Shown here: positions 1-7,445 of the stretch, in pieces
How positions within the stretch are numbered: the first letter of the stretch is position 1
How the letters are laid out: every line of letters begins with the position of its first letter
From: Avichristensenella sp031549905
GTDB lineage: Bacteria; Bacillota; Clostridia; Christensenellales; Aristaeellaceae
Assembly (NCBI GenBank): GCA_031549905.1
Contig: JAVBPC010000019.1
Location: 1-64,000, forward strand
Length of the DNA stretch: 64,000 nt
Reading direction: 5' to 3'
Made by a program: the position numbers and the translations under genes
The notes under the pieces: model-generated
Seen by the model: the letters and a program-made list of their open reading frames with translations, nothing else
Told to the model about the DNA's origin: nothing
Database searches by the model: none

Positions 1-62
1 TTTCTTTTTTCAGCGCGAATTCGAAGATACCGCGCTATGAGGGGATTTCGCAAGAAATCCCT
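1..62 (-). repeat. Two-hairpin intergenic repeat, copy A
   Basis: Two adjacent hairpins are visible: AGCGCG...CGCGCT (12-36) with a loop containing GAATTCGAAGATA, and GGGATTTC-GCAA-GAAATCCC (42-61). The same two hairpins in inverted orientation lie at 55228-55279, with the outer stem pair changed compatibly. A degenerate third copy is at 7409-7437. It lies between the T-box terminator and a gene that starts outside the window. Confidence 0.6.
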
Positions 63-96
63 GCTTCTTTTCTGGTGGTCGGGCGAGCGCTTTGCA

Positions 97-366
97 AATA
101 AAAAACGCTCCTGCCCCTCATAAAAGGGACAAGAGCGTCAAATGCTCCTGCGGTACCACCCTAATTGCCTGAAAACAGGCCTCTTTGCCGCGCACCACCA
201 TGCGCGTTCCCCTTTAACGGCGGGATCACCGTCGGCTGCTACTTGGTTATCCGTTCGCGCCGCCCTCTGAAGTCCATTCCATTTAGCGTACCCGGCCGCA
301 ATCGCACCGCCTGCGGCTCTCTTAACGGAACCTTCCAAATGTACTCGTCTTCGTCACCGGTTTATG
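97..366 (-). ncRNA. T-box riboswitch (probably tRNA-Trp specific)
   Basis: Read on the minus strand, the leader holds the invariant T-box sequence AGGGTGGTACCGC (162-150). An AGAGAGCC Stem I motif precedes it, and it ends in a rho-independent terminator. The Stem I segment GAA-TGG-ACTTCAGAG (280-266) matches the layout of specifier loops in which the codon follows GAA, so UGG (Trp) at 276-274 is the likely specifier. T-boxes read tRNA charging and switch transcription of aminoacyl-tRNA synthetase or amino-acid genes. The controlled gene, perhaps trpS or a trp gene, lies left of position 1. The T-box call is firm; the specifier is tentative. Confidence 0.9.
98..138 (-). terminator. T-box intrinsic terminator
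   Basis: The hairpin CGCTC...GAGCG (137-106) is followed on the minus strand by a run of six T (105-100). It overlaps the antiterminator bulge region directly downstream of the T-box sequence, as expected for transcriptional attenuation. Confidence 0.85.
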
Positions 367-372
367 GGCGTG

Positions 373-401
373 AGTATAGCGCGGTTTTTCTTTTTTGTCA
401 A
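373..401 (-). promoter_or_regulatory. Sigma-A promoter of the T-box transcript
   Basis: On the minus strand TTGACA (401-396) and TATACT (378-373) are separated by exactly 17 bp. Transcription should begin near 366, giving a leader of about 270 nt. Confidence 0.8.
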
Positions 402-426
402 CCCCCGGTTTCAAATAATCTCAGAT

Positions 427-436
427 GTGGTATACT
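427..436 (+). promoter_or_regulatory. Extended -10 promoter for rubredoxin
   Basis: TGGTATACT (428-436) is an extended -10 element. No good -35 lies 17 bp upstream. It sits 38 bp before the rubredoxin start and diverges from the T-box promoter. Confidence 0.45.
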
Positions 437-473
437 GCCAATGTGCCCACTACACTGCAAGGAGGATTTCATC

Positions 474-605
474 ATGGATACATATGTATGCACCATCTGC
501 GGCTGGGAGTATGTGCCCGAGGACGGCGTGGCGTTTGAGGATCTGCCGGATGATTTCGTTTGCCCCGTTTGCGGCGCGGGAAAAGAAGCTTTCGAAAAGG
601 CGTAA
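474..605 (+). CDS. Short rubredoxin-like protein
   Basis: A 43-residue protein with the two rubredoxin knuckles: CTICG near residues 6-10 and CPVCG near 34-38, joined by the family-typical DLPDDFVCP stretch. The four cysteines bind one iron atom, making a small cytoplasmic one-electron carrier, in anaerobes often serving oxygen or peroxide reduction. It is about ten residues shorter than the classical 52-54 aa rubredoxin because the loop after the first knuckle is trimmed, as in rubredoxin domains of rubrerythrins. The ATG at 474 was chosen because AAGGAGG (459-465) precedes it; an open frame extends upstream to 165 but has no such site. It is monocistronic, with a terminator at 626-654. It could also be the electron partner of a distant enzyme. 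Confidence 0.9.
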   Translation: MDTYVCTICGWEYVPEDGVAFEDLPDDFVCPVCGAGKEAFEKA

Positions 606-625
606 TCGGGAATAGAAACCACTTG

Positions 626-654
626 GCGGGCGGCAGAAAAGCCGCTCGCTTTTT
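626..654 (+). terminator. Intrinsic terminator after rubredoxin
   Basis: GCGGGCGGC (626-634) pairs with GCCGCTCGC (641-649) and is followed by five T. Confidence 0.8.
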
Positions 655-680
655 CTTAACTTTTTCTAATCAAAGATACC

Positions 681-709
681 TTGACAGGCGATGTACCGTG
701 AAATACAAT
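681..709 (+). promoter_or_regulatory. Promoter of the padR operon
   Basis: TTGACA (681-686), a 17-bp spacer and TACAAT (704-709), 28 bp before the padR start. Confidence 0.75.
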
Positions 710-737
710 ATACCACGAAAGAGGGAGGTGAGCGCCT

Positions 738-1085
738 TTGTCCATTGCTTCCGATCTGATCCGGGGGCATACCGAAACCATCATCCTCGCCCATTTGATC
801 AGCCAAGACAGCTACGGGTATGAGATCAACAAGGCCATCCAGCATAAGACGGCCGGGCAATATGAGCTAAAAGAAGCGACGCTTTACACGGCTTTCCGCC
901 GCCTGGAAGAATCCGGCGCCATTACCTCTTACTGGGGCGATGAAAAATCGGGCGCGCGGCGGCGATATTACCAGATCACCCCGCGCGGCCGGGTCACGCT
1001 CGCCAGGCTCAAGGCTGAGTGGGAAACGGCAAAGGAACTAATAGACACATTGGTAGCCGAGGAGGATGCGCCCTATGCAAATTGA
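738..1085 (+). CDS. PadR-family transcriptional regulator
   Basis: A 115-residue winged-helix protein. The segment TETIILAHLISQDSYGYEI followed by LKEATLYTAFRRLEESG is the PadR signature, with the recognition helix in ATLYTAFRRL. PadR proteins are dimeric repressors. Those encoded beside HAAS-domain and DUF4097 genes are thought to control these envelope proteins and their own operon. The start is a TTG at 738, backed by GGGAGGTG (723-730) and by the promoter at 681-709. The stop codon overlaps the start of the next gene, so the two are probably translationally coupled. The ligand is unknown. Confidence 0.9.
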   Translation: MSIASDLIRGHTETIILAHLISQDSYGYEINKAIQHKTAGQYELKEATLYTAFRRLEESGAITSYWGDEKSGARRRYYQITPRGRVTLARLKAEWETAKELIDTLVAEEDAPYAN

Positions 1086-2016
1086 GTTCATTCGGCTGAT
1101 AGACCGCCTGCTTCAGAATGCGCCGCAAACGCGCAAAACGCTGGAGCTCAAAGAGGAAATGGTCCAAAACTTGATGGAAAAGTACAGCGACCTGACCCTT
1201 GCGGGCAAAACGCGGGAAGAGGCCTTTGAGATCGCCGCCGCCAGCATTGGGGATCTGAGCGAACTGGTGCGCACCCTAAGGCGCGAAGCCGGCTTGCCCG
1301 ATCTTGCCAAAGAGATGCCGGAGGACGAGTACACGGTGGGCGAAGAAGAACCCCTCGCACCGCCTCCGCGCCAGCCTGTCTACAACTTTTCACCGGAAGA
1401 TGCGCGCGAACGCGCCGGGCGTCTGACGGCGGCAGGGGTTATGTTTTTCGTGCTCTCCCCCGTGCCATTCCTGTTCTTCTCTTTCCGCATCGCAAGCCTT
1501 TTGCTGCTGGCGATGGTGGCTTGCGGCATAGGGCTGCTGGTATACGGCGCATCGTTCAAATCGCCTGCGCAGGAAACCGCCCAGGAAAAAGAAGAAGCCG
1601 AGAGGCCCCGCAAAGCGCACGGCCCCCACGTTCCCTATGCGCGCACCGAGGAAGACGAGGCCAAAGCGCGCGAGAAGGCCCGCGAAAAGAACAGCGTGCG
1701 CGGCGCGTTCACCAGCGCTTTCTGGCTGTTTGTGGTGGCGCTGTACATCGTGCTCAGTTTTCAAACGGGCATGTGGCATATCACCTGGGTAATCTTCCTG
1801 TTTGCGCCCGCGCTGCAAAACCTTGCGCTGGCCCTCACCGCCCCCACGCGCAAAAAAATGCTGGGGTATCTCTCCGGCACGCTGTGGACGGCGACCACAG
1901 GCATTTACTTTATCATCAGCTTTGCCACCGGCCAGTGGCACATTACATGGATCATCTTCCTGATCGCAACGGCAGTCAACAACATGCTGCACGCATTGCT
2001 GAAAACAAGAAAGTAG
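1075..2016 (+). CDS. HAAS/DUF1700-like permease-prefix membrane protein
   Basis: A 313-residue membrane protein. Residues ~1-80 form the helical HAAS (DUF1700-type) domain that typically follows PadR genes and is thought to contact the PadR repressor. Two hydrophobic segments lie near residues 120-160. A charged cytoplasmic stretch rich in E and K follows (~165-205). Four further hydrophobic segments come next, and the near-repeat TGMWHITWVIFL / TGQWHITWIIFL shows an internal duplication. The ATG at 1075 is preferred over 1066, because GGAGG (1061-1065) directly abuts the latter. It overlaps the padR stop. Likely role: a membrane anchor that controls PadR activity in response to envelope state; this role is inferred. 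Confidence 0.75.
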   Translation: MQIEFIRLIDRLLQNAPQTRKTLELKEEMVQNLMEKYSDLTLAGKTREEAFEIAAASIGDLSELVRTLRREAGLPDLAKEMPEDEYTVGEEEPLAPPPRQPVYNFSPEDARERAGRLTAAGVMFFVLSPVPFLFFSFRIASLLLLAMVACGIGLLVYGASFKSPAQETAQEKEEAERPRKAHGPHVPYARTEEDEAKAREKAREKNSVRGAFTSAFWLFVVALYIVLSFQTGMWHITWVIFLFAPALQNLALALTAPTRKKMLGYLSGTLWTATTGIYFIISFATGQWHITWIIFLIATAVNNMLHALLKTRK

Positions 2017-2025
2017 GTGAACGGG

Positions 2026-3009
2026 ATGACATCAACATCGCGGATGGGCAAGGTTTTCACATGGGGCGTCGTGGCGTTGCTGCTCACGGCACTGCTGCTT
2101 TGGGGCATGGCAGGCAACTCATTCGGGCTTGATCTGAAGCTGGATGGGGTTTTCAGCGGCGGAATCCTGGGCACCACAAACACAAAATACGATAACGCGG
2201 GCGATTACCACGTTGGCGGCGGCAGCTACGCGGCAAAGGACATCACCGCCATCGACATCGACTGGATCGCGGGTTCCGTGAACATCGAGCTGTATGACGG
2301 CAACCAGGTGCAGTTCAGCGAAACATCCGACAAGGAACTTCCGGAAGCGCACCGGATGCGCTACCTGCTGACAAACGGCAAGCTTTCGCTGCAATACTGC
2401 GAAAGCGGTCCGCAGTTGAACGTTCCCAGCAAAACATTGACGGTCAGGCTGCCAAAGAGCATAGCGCTGAACACACTGGATATCGAAAGCGTTTCGGCAA
2501 GGGTCAGCGTGAATGCTTCCGGCATGACCATCCCGGCGCTGGATATCGAAAGTGTCTCCGGTCGGGTGGATATCAGCATTCTGCGCGCGGATTCGCTTGC
2601 CCTTCAAAGCGTCAGCGGCAGCGTATACCTGACGGGAGCATTCCGCAGCATCGATTTGGAGAGCGTTTCCGGCAGCGCTCATCTGATGCTAACCGAAACG
2701 CCGGAGCGCCTGCGCACCGAATCCGTAAGCGGTAATGTGGAAATCACCGTACCCGAAGGTTCCGGTTTCACCGCGAAGCTTTCCTCTGTCAGCGGTTCCA
2801 TCACATGTGACTTTGGGGAGAGGAAGAGCCGCAAAGAGATTGTCGTGGGCGATGGGCATGTGCGGTTCGATTTTGACTCGGTGTCGGGCGGCGTGCGGAT
2901 TTTTCAGAGTGCGGTCATCACCCCCACCACCCCGCCCAAACCGGCCGTGGAACCCTCCCCTACACCGGGGAGCAACGGATCGGTTCCGTCTTCGGGGCGC
3001 GGTTTCTAA
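2026..3009 (+). CDS. DUF4097-family beta-strand repeat protein
   Basis: A 327-residue protein with one N-terminal transmembrane segment (~residues 9-29), then a right-handed beta-helix of repeats built on the motif (L)xIESVSG, seen at least six times between residues ~145 and 280. The C-terminal tail is rich in Pro and Thr. Bacterial DUF4097/DUF4098 proteins are envelope-associated adhesin-like proteins of unknown biochemistry, commonly the third gene of PadR-HAAS operons, exactly as here. ATG 2026 is preferred to GTG 2017, which lacks a ribosome site; AGGTGA sits at 2015-2020. An intrinsic terminator follows at 3028-3059. Confidence 0.8.
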   Translation: MTSTSRMGKVFTWGVVALLLTALLLWGMAGNSFGLDLKLDGVFSGGILGTTNTKYDNAGDYHVGGGSYAAKDITAIDIDWIAGSVNIELYDGNQVQFSETSDKELPEAHRMRYLLTNGKLSLQYCESGPQLNVPSKTLTVRLPKSIALNTLDIESVSARVSVNASGMTIPALDIESVSGRVDISILRADSLALQSVSGSVYLTGAFRSIDLESVSGSAHLMLTETPERLRTESVSGNVEITVPEGSGFTAKLSSVSGSITCDFGERKSRKEIVVGDGHVRFDFDSVSGGVRIFQSAVITPTTPPKPAVEPSPTPGSNGSVPSSGRGF

Positions 3010-3027
3010 CAAATATTGGCATCCCTT

Positions 3028-3059
3028 GCAGGGCGGCAATCAAGCCTCCCTGCTTTTTT
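3028..3059 (+). terminator. Intrinsic terminator of the padR operon
   Basis: GCAGGG (3028-3033) pairs with CCCTGC (3048-3053) and is followed by six T. Confidence 0.8.
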
Positions 3060-3097
3060 GATCTCTGCTGTTGACGGCGGTGCGATATCTTGTTATG

Positions 3098-3262
3098 CTA
3101 GGGTCATTCTGAAAGGGGAAAATGTGCAAGATGGAGCGGATTTTTCGCCAGATCAAGGCGTGAAATCGCAGGAATAGCATCGCTATTTCAAGATTTCACA
3201 ACGCAGATATGGCGGAAAAGACGCCCATATTGCATCGTTTGCCCTTTTCAGAATGACCCTAG
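3098..3262. repeat. Fold-back (MITE-like) palindromic element, 165 bp
   Basis: The ends are inverted copies: CTAGGGTCATTCTGAAA at 3098 and TTTCAGAATGACCCTAG ending at 3262, each carrying a TA dinucleotide as expected for a TA target duplication. The interior continues as an imperfect palindrome whose tip is AATAGC-ATC-GCTATT around 3173-3187. No coding capacity. It lies between the padR operon terminator and the aldose epimerase gene. Confidence 0.75.
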
Positions 3263-3290
3263 TTTCAGCATTTGAAAGCGGAGGCAGTCA

Positions 3291-4151
3291 ATGGATAACA
3301 TCACACTGCAAAACGAGTGTTTGCGCGTTACCATCACCCCTATGGGCGCAGAAATTCTGAGCGTCCAAAATGCGGATGGCATCGAGTTCATCTGGCAGGG
3401 CGATGACACACACTGGAGCCGCCATGCGCCGATTCTTTTTCCGGTGGCGGGAGGCTTCAAGGACGGCATCTACAAGCTGGATGGGCAGACCTTTTCCATG
3501 CAGCAGCATGGATTTGCGCGGGAAAAAGAATTCGCGGTGGAAGCGCAAACAGCGGAAGCATGCACATTCCTGCTGGAAGGCGCGGCGGCGGCGCATCCAT
3601 CCTACCCGTTCAACTATGCCCTTCGCGCAAGGTACACGCTTTCCGGCAACAAGCTTACGGCGGAAACCATCGTTACCAATGCGGGCGACATCCCGTTGTA
3701 CTACGCCGCCGGCAGCCACGAAGCATACGCCTGCCCCGAAGGATGCACGCAGTATTCCCTGCAGTTTGACCAGCCGGAAATGCCACTGGAGCGCGCGGTG
3801 TTCGCAGGGCGCACGCTCAGCGGTGAGCGCGCGGATGTGCCGATTGACGGCAACACGCTGCCGGTGACAGAGTCTCTCTTCGTGCAGGATACGCTGGTGA
3901 TGCCCTGGCTGCACTCGCGCGGGGTCGCGCTGGTAGGGCCGAACCGCCGCGTGCATGTGGAGTACACCGATTTTCCCTACCTGTTGGTATGGACGCAGTG
4001 GGGCGCGAAATACCTGTGCATCGAGCCGTGGCATAATCTGCCGGATATGGCAGATACCGACCACGATTTTGCGAAAAAGCCGGGCGTGATCCGTGTAGAA
4101 ACAGACTGCCAAAGCAAGCTGTCACACACGATGACATTTGAAACAAGATAA
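3291..4151 (+). CDS. Aldose 1-epimerase family (LacX-like) protein
   Basis: A 286-residue cytoplasmic beta-sandwich protein of the galactose mutarotase-like superfamily. Recognisable blocks are the N-terminal LRVTITPMGAEILSVQN, then HAPILFPVAGG near residue 45, MQQHGFAREKEF near 70, and the late CIEPWHNLPD with the conserved Glu and Trp. The family interconverts alpha and beta anomers of hexoses or of hexose 6-phosphates; LacX-type members have unproven substrates. GGAGGCAG (3280-3287) lies close to the ATG at 3291. The gene leads a small co-directional group with ridA (19 bp downstream) and an OGG glycosylase. Confidence 0.85.
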   Translation: MDNITLQNECLRVTITPMGAEILSVQNADGIEFIWQGDDTHWSRHAPILFPVAGGFKDGIYKLDGQTFSMQQHGFAREKEFAVEAQTAEACTFLLEGAAAAHPSYPFNYALRARYTLSGNKLTAETIVTNAGDIPLYYAAGSHEAYACPEGCTQYSLQFDQPEMPLERAVFAGRTLSGERADVPIDGNTLPVTESLFVQDTLVMPWLHSRGVALVGPNRRVHVEYTDFPYLLVWTQWGAKYLCIEPWHNLPDMADTDHDFAKKPGVIRVETDCQSKLSHTMTFETR

Positions 4152-4170
4152 AACAGAGGAGGAAATTTTC

Positions 4171-4551
4171 ATGAAAAACGAGTTCATTCTGGCCCAGGGC
4201 GCGCCCGCAGCGGTTGGCCCCTATTCCCATGCGGTCAAGGCGGGCAAAACCCTGTACATCTCCGGGCAGTTGGGGCTGGACCCGGCAAGCGGAGCGCTGG
4301 CCGACGGCGTCGAGGCGCAGGCCCGACAGGCGTTGAAGAACCTGGCGGCGGTGCTCGCGGCGGCGGACATGTCGATGGAAGACGTGGTCAAGACGACCGT
4401 TTTCCTTGCGGATATGGGCGATTTCGCAGCGATCAACAAGATCTACGCCGAAGCGTTCGGCGATACGAAGCCCGCGCGCTCGTGCGTGGCCGTGAAGGAA
4501 CTGCCCAAGGGCGGCGCTTTCGAGATTGAGGCCATCGCGCGCAAGGGGTAA
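4171..4551 (+). CDS. ridA: RidA-family enamine/imine deaminase
   Basis: A 126-residue Rid/YER057c/UK114 protein, the family's usual length. The signature is GPYSHAVKAGKTLYISGQLGLDPASG near residues 16-41, and the C-terminal block is RSCVAVKELPKGGAFEIEA with the carboxylate-binding Arg. Trimeric RidA hydrolyses reactive 2-aminoacrylate-type enamines and so protects PLP enzymes. ATG 4171 was chosen from GAGGAGG (4157-4163); a longer in-frame start at 4138 would overlap the upstream gene. Confidence 0.92.
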   Translation: MKNEFILAQGAPAAVGPYSHAVKAGKTLYISGQLGLDPASGALADGVEAQARQALKNLAAVLAAADMSMEDVVKTTVFLADMGDFAAINKIYAEAFGDTKPARSCVAVKELPKGGAFEIEAIARKG

Positions 4552-4593
4552 GACGGCGTCCACAAATTTGCATCCGCAAAAGGAAGTACAGTC

Positions 4594-5424
4594 ATGATTC
4601 ACATCACGCTGCCCGGAATTGACCTGACAAAAATCGCCGAAAGCGGCCAGTGTTTCCGCATGACGGCGCTTCCGGGCGGCGGGTTCTCCCTTGTGGCAGG
4701 AGATCGGTTCCTGATACTGAAACTGTTGGGCAATGGGCGCTATGTTCTCGATTGCAGCGAATCGGATTTCAAACAGCACTGGTCGCGCTACTTTGATCTG
4801 GATACCGATTATGACGCATTTCTTTCCGCCATTCCGGAATCGGACGCATTCCTTCGCGCCGCCGGGGATTTCGGGCGCGGGATGACCATCCTGCGGCAGG
4901 ACCCCTGGGAGATGCTGATCACCTTCATTCTCTCCCAGCGTAAGAGCATCCCTGCAATCCGCAACTGTGTGGATCGCCTGTGCGCCGCGTTTGGCGAGTA
5001 TATCCCGGCGGAACCCGGTGTGTTTGCATTCCCCACCCCGCAGGCGCTGGCCGCGCAGACGCCTGAGGCACTGGCCGCGTGCGGGCTTGGGTATCGCACA
5101 GGCTATGTGTTTGCCGCTGCACGCATGGTCGCATCCGGGGCGCTGGACCTTGCGGCGCTTGCATCCTTGGATGACGACAGCCTGCTGGACGCGCTGACAA
5201 CCGTTCCGGGCGTCGGCGAAAAAGTGGCCAGCTGCGTGATGCTGTTCGGCTATCACCGGCTCAATGCATTCCCCAGGGATGTCTGGATTCGCCGCGTCGT
5301 CGATACCGAATACGGCGGCGAGTTTCCAATGAACCTATATTGCGGGTTCGCGGGTGTGATCCAGCAGTACGCCTTTTACTACGCGCGGCATGCTTATCCC
5401 CGGTCAAAGCATGACATCGCCTGA
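4594..5424 (+). CDS. ogg: 8-oxoguanine DNA glycosylase (OGG1-like)
   Basis: A 276-residue DNA repair enzyme of the HhH-GPD superfamily. An N-terminal OGG domain (~1-110) begins with FRMTALPGGGF. Then come the helical block with ILSQRKSIPAI, and the helix-hairpin-helix VPGVGEKVASCVMLFG. The latter carries the Lys equivalent to human OGG1 K249, followed by NAFPRDVWI carrying the catalytic Asp (D268 equivalent). It removes 8-oxo-guanine and nicks the strand by beta-elimination. It lacks the N-terminal extension of eukaryotic OGG1, as in clostridial homologues. Its last 31 bp overlap the end of the convergent gene at 5394. Confidence 0.9.
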   Translation: MIHITLPGIDLTKIAESGQCFRMTALPGGGFSLVAGDRFLILKLLGNGRYVLDCSESDFKQHWSRYFDLDTDYDAFLSAIPESDAFLRAAGDFGRGMTILRQDPWEMLITFILSQRKSIPAIRNCVDRLCAAFGEYIPAEPGVFAFPTPQALAAQTPEALAACGLGYRTGYVFAAARMVASGALDLAALASLDDDSLLDALTTVPGVGEKVASCVMLFGYHRLNAFPRDVWIRRVVDTEYGGEFPMNLYCGFAGVIQQYAFYYARHAYPRSKHDIA

Positions 5425-7385
5425 TCTTTCAGCAAACCAAGCAGCATGCCCGATGTGATTTCCGCCACCGTCCAGCCGGATTCAATCGTCCACGGCGACC
5501 AGCCGATGTCGTTTGGCACGCCGTAGACCTCGCGGGTATCCATATCAACGGCACGCGGCCATGCGCCGTCAATCGCGGGGTTCTGGCTATGGATTTGCAC
5601 TGACGCAAAGAAACCGGCAATTTCCTCCCAAAGGCTATAGAAATACGCATCCTTTGTGACGCAGTGCGCCACCATGAACGCAAACGGCAGCCAGTTAATC
5701 GAATACAGCATATCGCAGACAGGGTCGCCGTTGGCAGCAAACGCCGACGATTCCGACGCCTTCGAGTTGTGGCAAATCGAGGTGTATCCGCTATCCCATT
5801 CCATGTACCCGCCGCTTGGATGGCGCATGCGCTGCAAGTCATTTGTCACGCGGTATAACCATTCGCGGTGCTTTTCCTCGCCCGTGCGCCAGTACAGCAG
5901 TGCAAGGGGCATGATGAGCCTGCACATCTCCTGCGTTTCACTGTGCTCGCGCGCGGTATTCGGGTATGCGCCCATCAGCGCAGTCAGCCCGCGTACCGCC
6001 GTTTCCAGATATCTTTCATCGCCCAGCAGCCGATGCCCCAAGAGCAGCGCCGCCATATAAAATGCGTTGTAATGGGCGCTCGGAGTGTTTGCGGGCTTTT
6101 CATGTATTTCCGGCATAGTAATCGCTTCGCTTTTGCCATCCCATATCCATTTTTGCGTGCCGTTTGCCTCCTGGCAGTGCATCGTATAGGGAAAGACTTC
6201 CGGGGCGTTCATGTCATCAAAGTCGATCACCGCAACGCGCAGCCCGTCCGTACCTGTCGATTGCAGCAGATAATCAAGGGCAAGCTTTGCACGCGGCAAG
6301 CAGTCCGTTTCGCCCGATAGCAGCGCACGCCAGAATATCGGCAGCAGGAACCCACGGGCGGCATCATCCTGATAGCTTGTGTTCCACCAGTTCATCAACG
6401 ACCCCCGCACCATGCCGCGGTGGGGGCATTCCTGCGTGATTTGCATATCAAGCGGAAAGCGGCGAAGGCCGTTTGCCGCATCCAGAGAGGCTGCGTTTCC
6501 CGTGAGCATGTACTCCAGATAGTACATCAGCGATGCCTCACCCGTACAGTCCAGCCGCACATTGGGCGCCATGGCGTGCGCGCCTTCGGCCGTGACCTCG
6601 GCCTTCATCCCCTCCCTGACCGCATAGGGCTTCCCCCCGCGAAAAACCAGTTGGTCTGCGGCGGTGAACCAGTGGGCGGAATGCTCTGCCGTCTGCCGAA
6701 GCGGCCTGCCATCCCCCATGGAGTACGCATCTTCGAATGCGGAAGCGATGATCCCATCCGGGCAGTGCCCGCCAAGCCATGCGGTGATGGAGGCAAGCAG
6801 CGCTTCCCAAGCGCGGCGCGGCGCAAATTTTGCACTCGCAAAATTCGCCATGCGGAAGCAGCAAACCAGCAGGCCAGGCTCATCCACCCACAAGGCAAAC
6901 CGGCGAAAGTCAGGGGCAATATCCGCCGCGTTTTGAACGGCATAGAAGCCTTCCGGCGTGTGCACATACTGCAAAATGGGTGTACTGCGGTTCAGCGTTT
7001 TCCAAACCACCATCCGGTCGTTCGTTTGCTCATCAAATATCGTTCCAGCCGCAAGGTTTTCGGCGATGTCTTCCTGCGCGCTCAGCAACACGGGCCGGTC
7101 AAACCGCGTGCCCTCCGATTTCAGGAACGATACCTGCCCAATGCCATAGCAGTATTCCGCGAAGACCCGTTTGCCCCGCTGAACCTGCTGATACAGCGCT
7201 TCCCGGTCCGGCGGCAGCAGCATCGCGCCCTCCTTTTCCACACCGCCCAGCAGCGCAAACGCGTCATAGTCATCCAGGGTTACGGTTTCAAGCGCGGCAA
7301 GCGGCACGCGGTCGCACGCCGCAAAGCTGTCTTTCAGCAGCCTGGCAAGTTCGCTATCCGCGTTCGATATGATCAGCAGCCTCAT
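5394..7385 (-). CDS. Unrecognised 663-aa protein, probably glycan-related
   Basis: A 663-residue cytoplasmic protein without signal peptide. Residues 1-~215 begin with MRLLIISNADSELARLL and have the look of a flavodoxin/class-I amidotransferase-like domain (FAEYCYGIGQ, LLGGVEKEGAMLLPP). Residues ~290-650 are Trp- and Tyr-rich, with alternating helices typical of (alpha/alpha)6 glycosidases and lyases (MNWWNTSYQDDAARGFLLPIFW, HPSGGYMEWDSGY, SWPWTIESGWT-like end). It is the last gene of the amino-sugar operon, behind the HAD phosphatase, and has GGAGGAG before its ATG. I cannot name a family with confidence. A glycoside-processing role is inferred from fold impression and neighbours. Confidence 0.6.
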   Translation of the reverse strand: MRLLIISNADSELARLLKDSFAACDRVPLAALETVTLDDYDAFALLGGVEKEGAMLLPPDREALYQQVQRGKRVFAEYCYGIGQVSFLKSEGTRFDRPVLLSAQEDIAENLAAGTIFDEQTNDRMVVWKTLNRSTPILQYVHTPEGFYAVQNAADIAPDFRRFALWVDEPGLLVCCFRMANFASAKFAPRRAWEALLASITAWLGGHCPDGIIASAFEDAYSMGDGRPLRQTAEHSAHWFTAADQLVFRGGKPYAVREGMKAEVTAEGAHAMAPNVRLDCTGEASLMYYLEYMLTGNAASLDAANGLRRFPLDMQITQECPHRGMVRGSLMNWWNTSYQDDAARGFLLPIFWRALLSGETDCLPRAKLALDYLLQSTGTDGLRVAVIDFDDMNAPEVFPYTMHCQEANGTQKWIWDGKSEAITMPEIHEKPANTPSAHYNAFYMAALLLGHRLLGDERYLETAVRGLTALMGAYPNTAREHSETQEMCRLIMPLALLYWRTGEEKHREWLYRVTNDLQRMRHPSGGYMEWDSGYTSICHNSKASESSAFAANGDPVCDMLYSINWLPFAFMVAHCVTKDAYFYSLWEEIAGFFASVQIHSQNPAIDGAWPRAVDMDTREVYGVPNDIGWSPWTIESGWTVAEITSGMLLGLLKDQAMSCFDRG

Positions 7386-7408
7386 CGGGTTTCTCCTCCG
7401 TTCTGTCC

Positions 7409-7437
7409 GGGTATGATTTCGAAGATATCCCGCCGGA
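7409..7437. repeat. Degenerate copy of the two-hairpin repeat
   Basis: GGGTAT...ATATCCC surrounds a loop with TTCGAAGATA, the loop seen in the copies at 1-62 and 55228-55279. A GAAATCCC fragment follows at 7436. It occupies the 60-bp gap between the 663-aa gene and the HAD phosphatase gene. Confidence 0.4.
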
Positions 7438-7445
7438 AATCCCTA

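Noticed and set aside
165..473. Upstream extension of the rubredoxin frame (146 codons in all)
   Set aside because: It runs through the T-box leader and promoters; AAGGAGG and the normal protein length favour the start at 474.
1390..1992. 200-codon antisense frame over the HAAS-domain gene
   Set aside because: Shadow of a GC-rich coding region; no motif or ribosome site.
3817..5256. 479-codon antisense open frame
   Set aside because: It covers three well-supported plus-strand genes, is Arg/His/Cys-rich in composition and has no recognisable motif.
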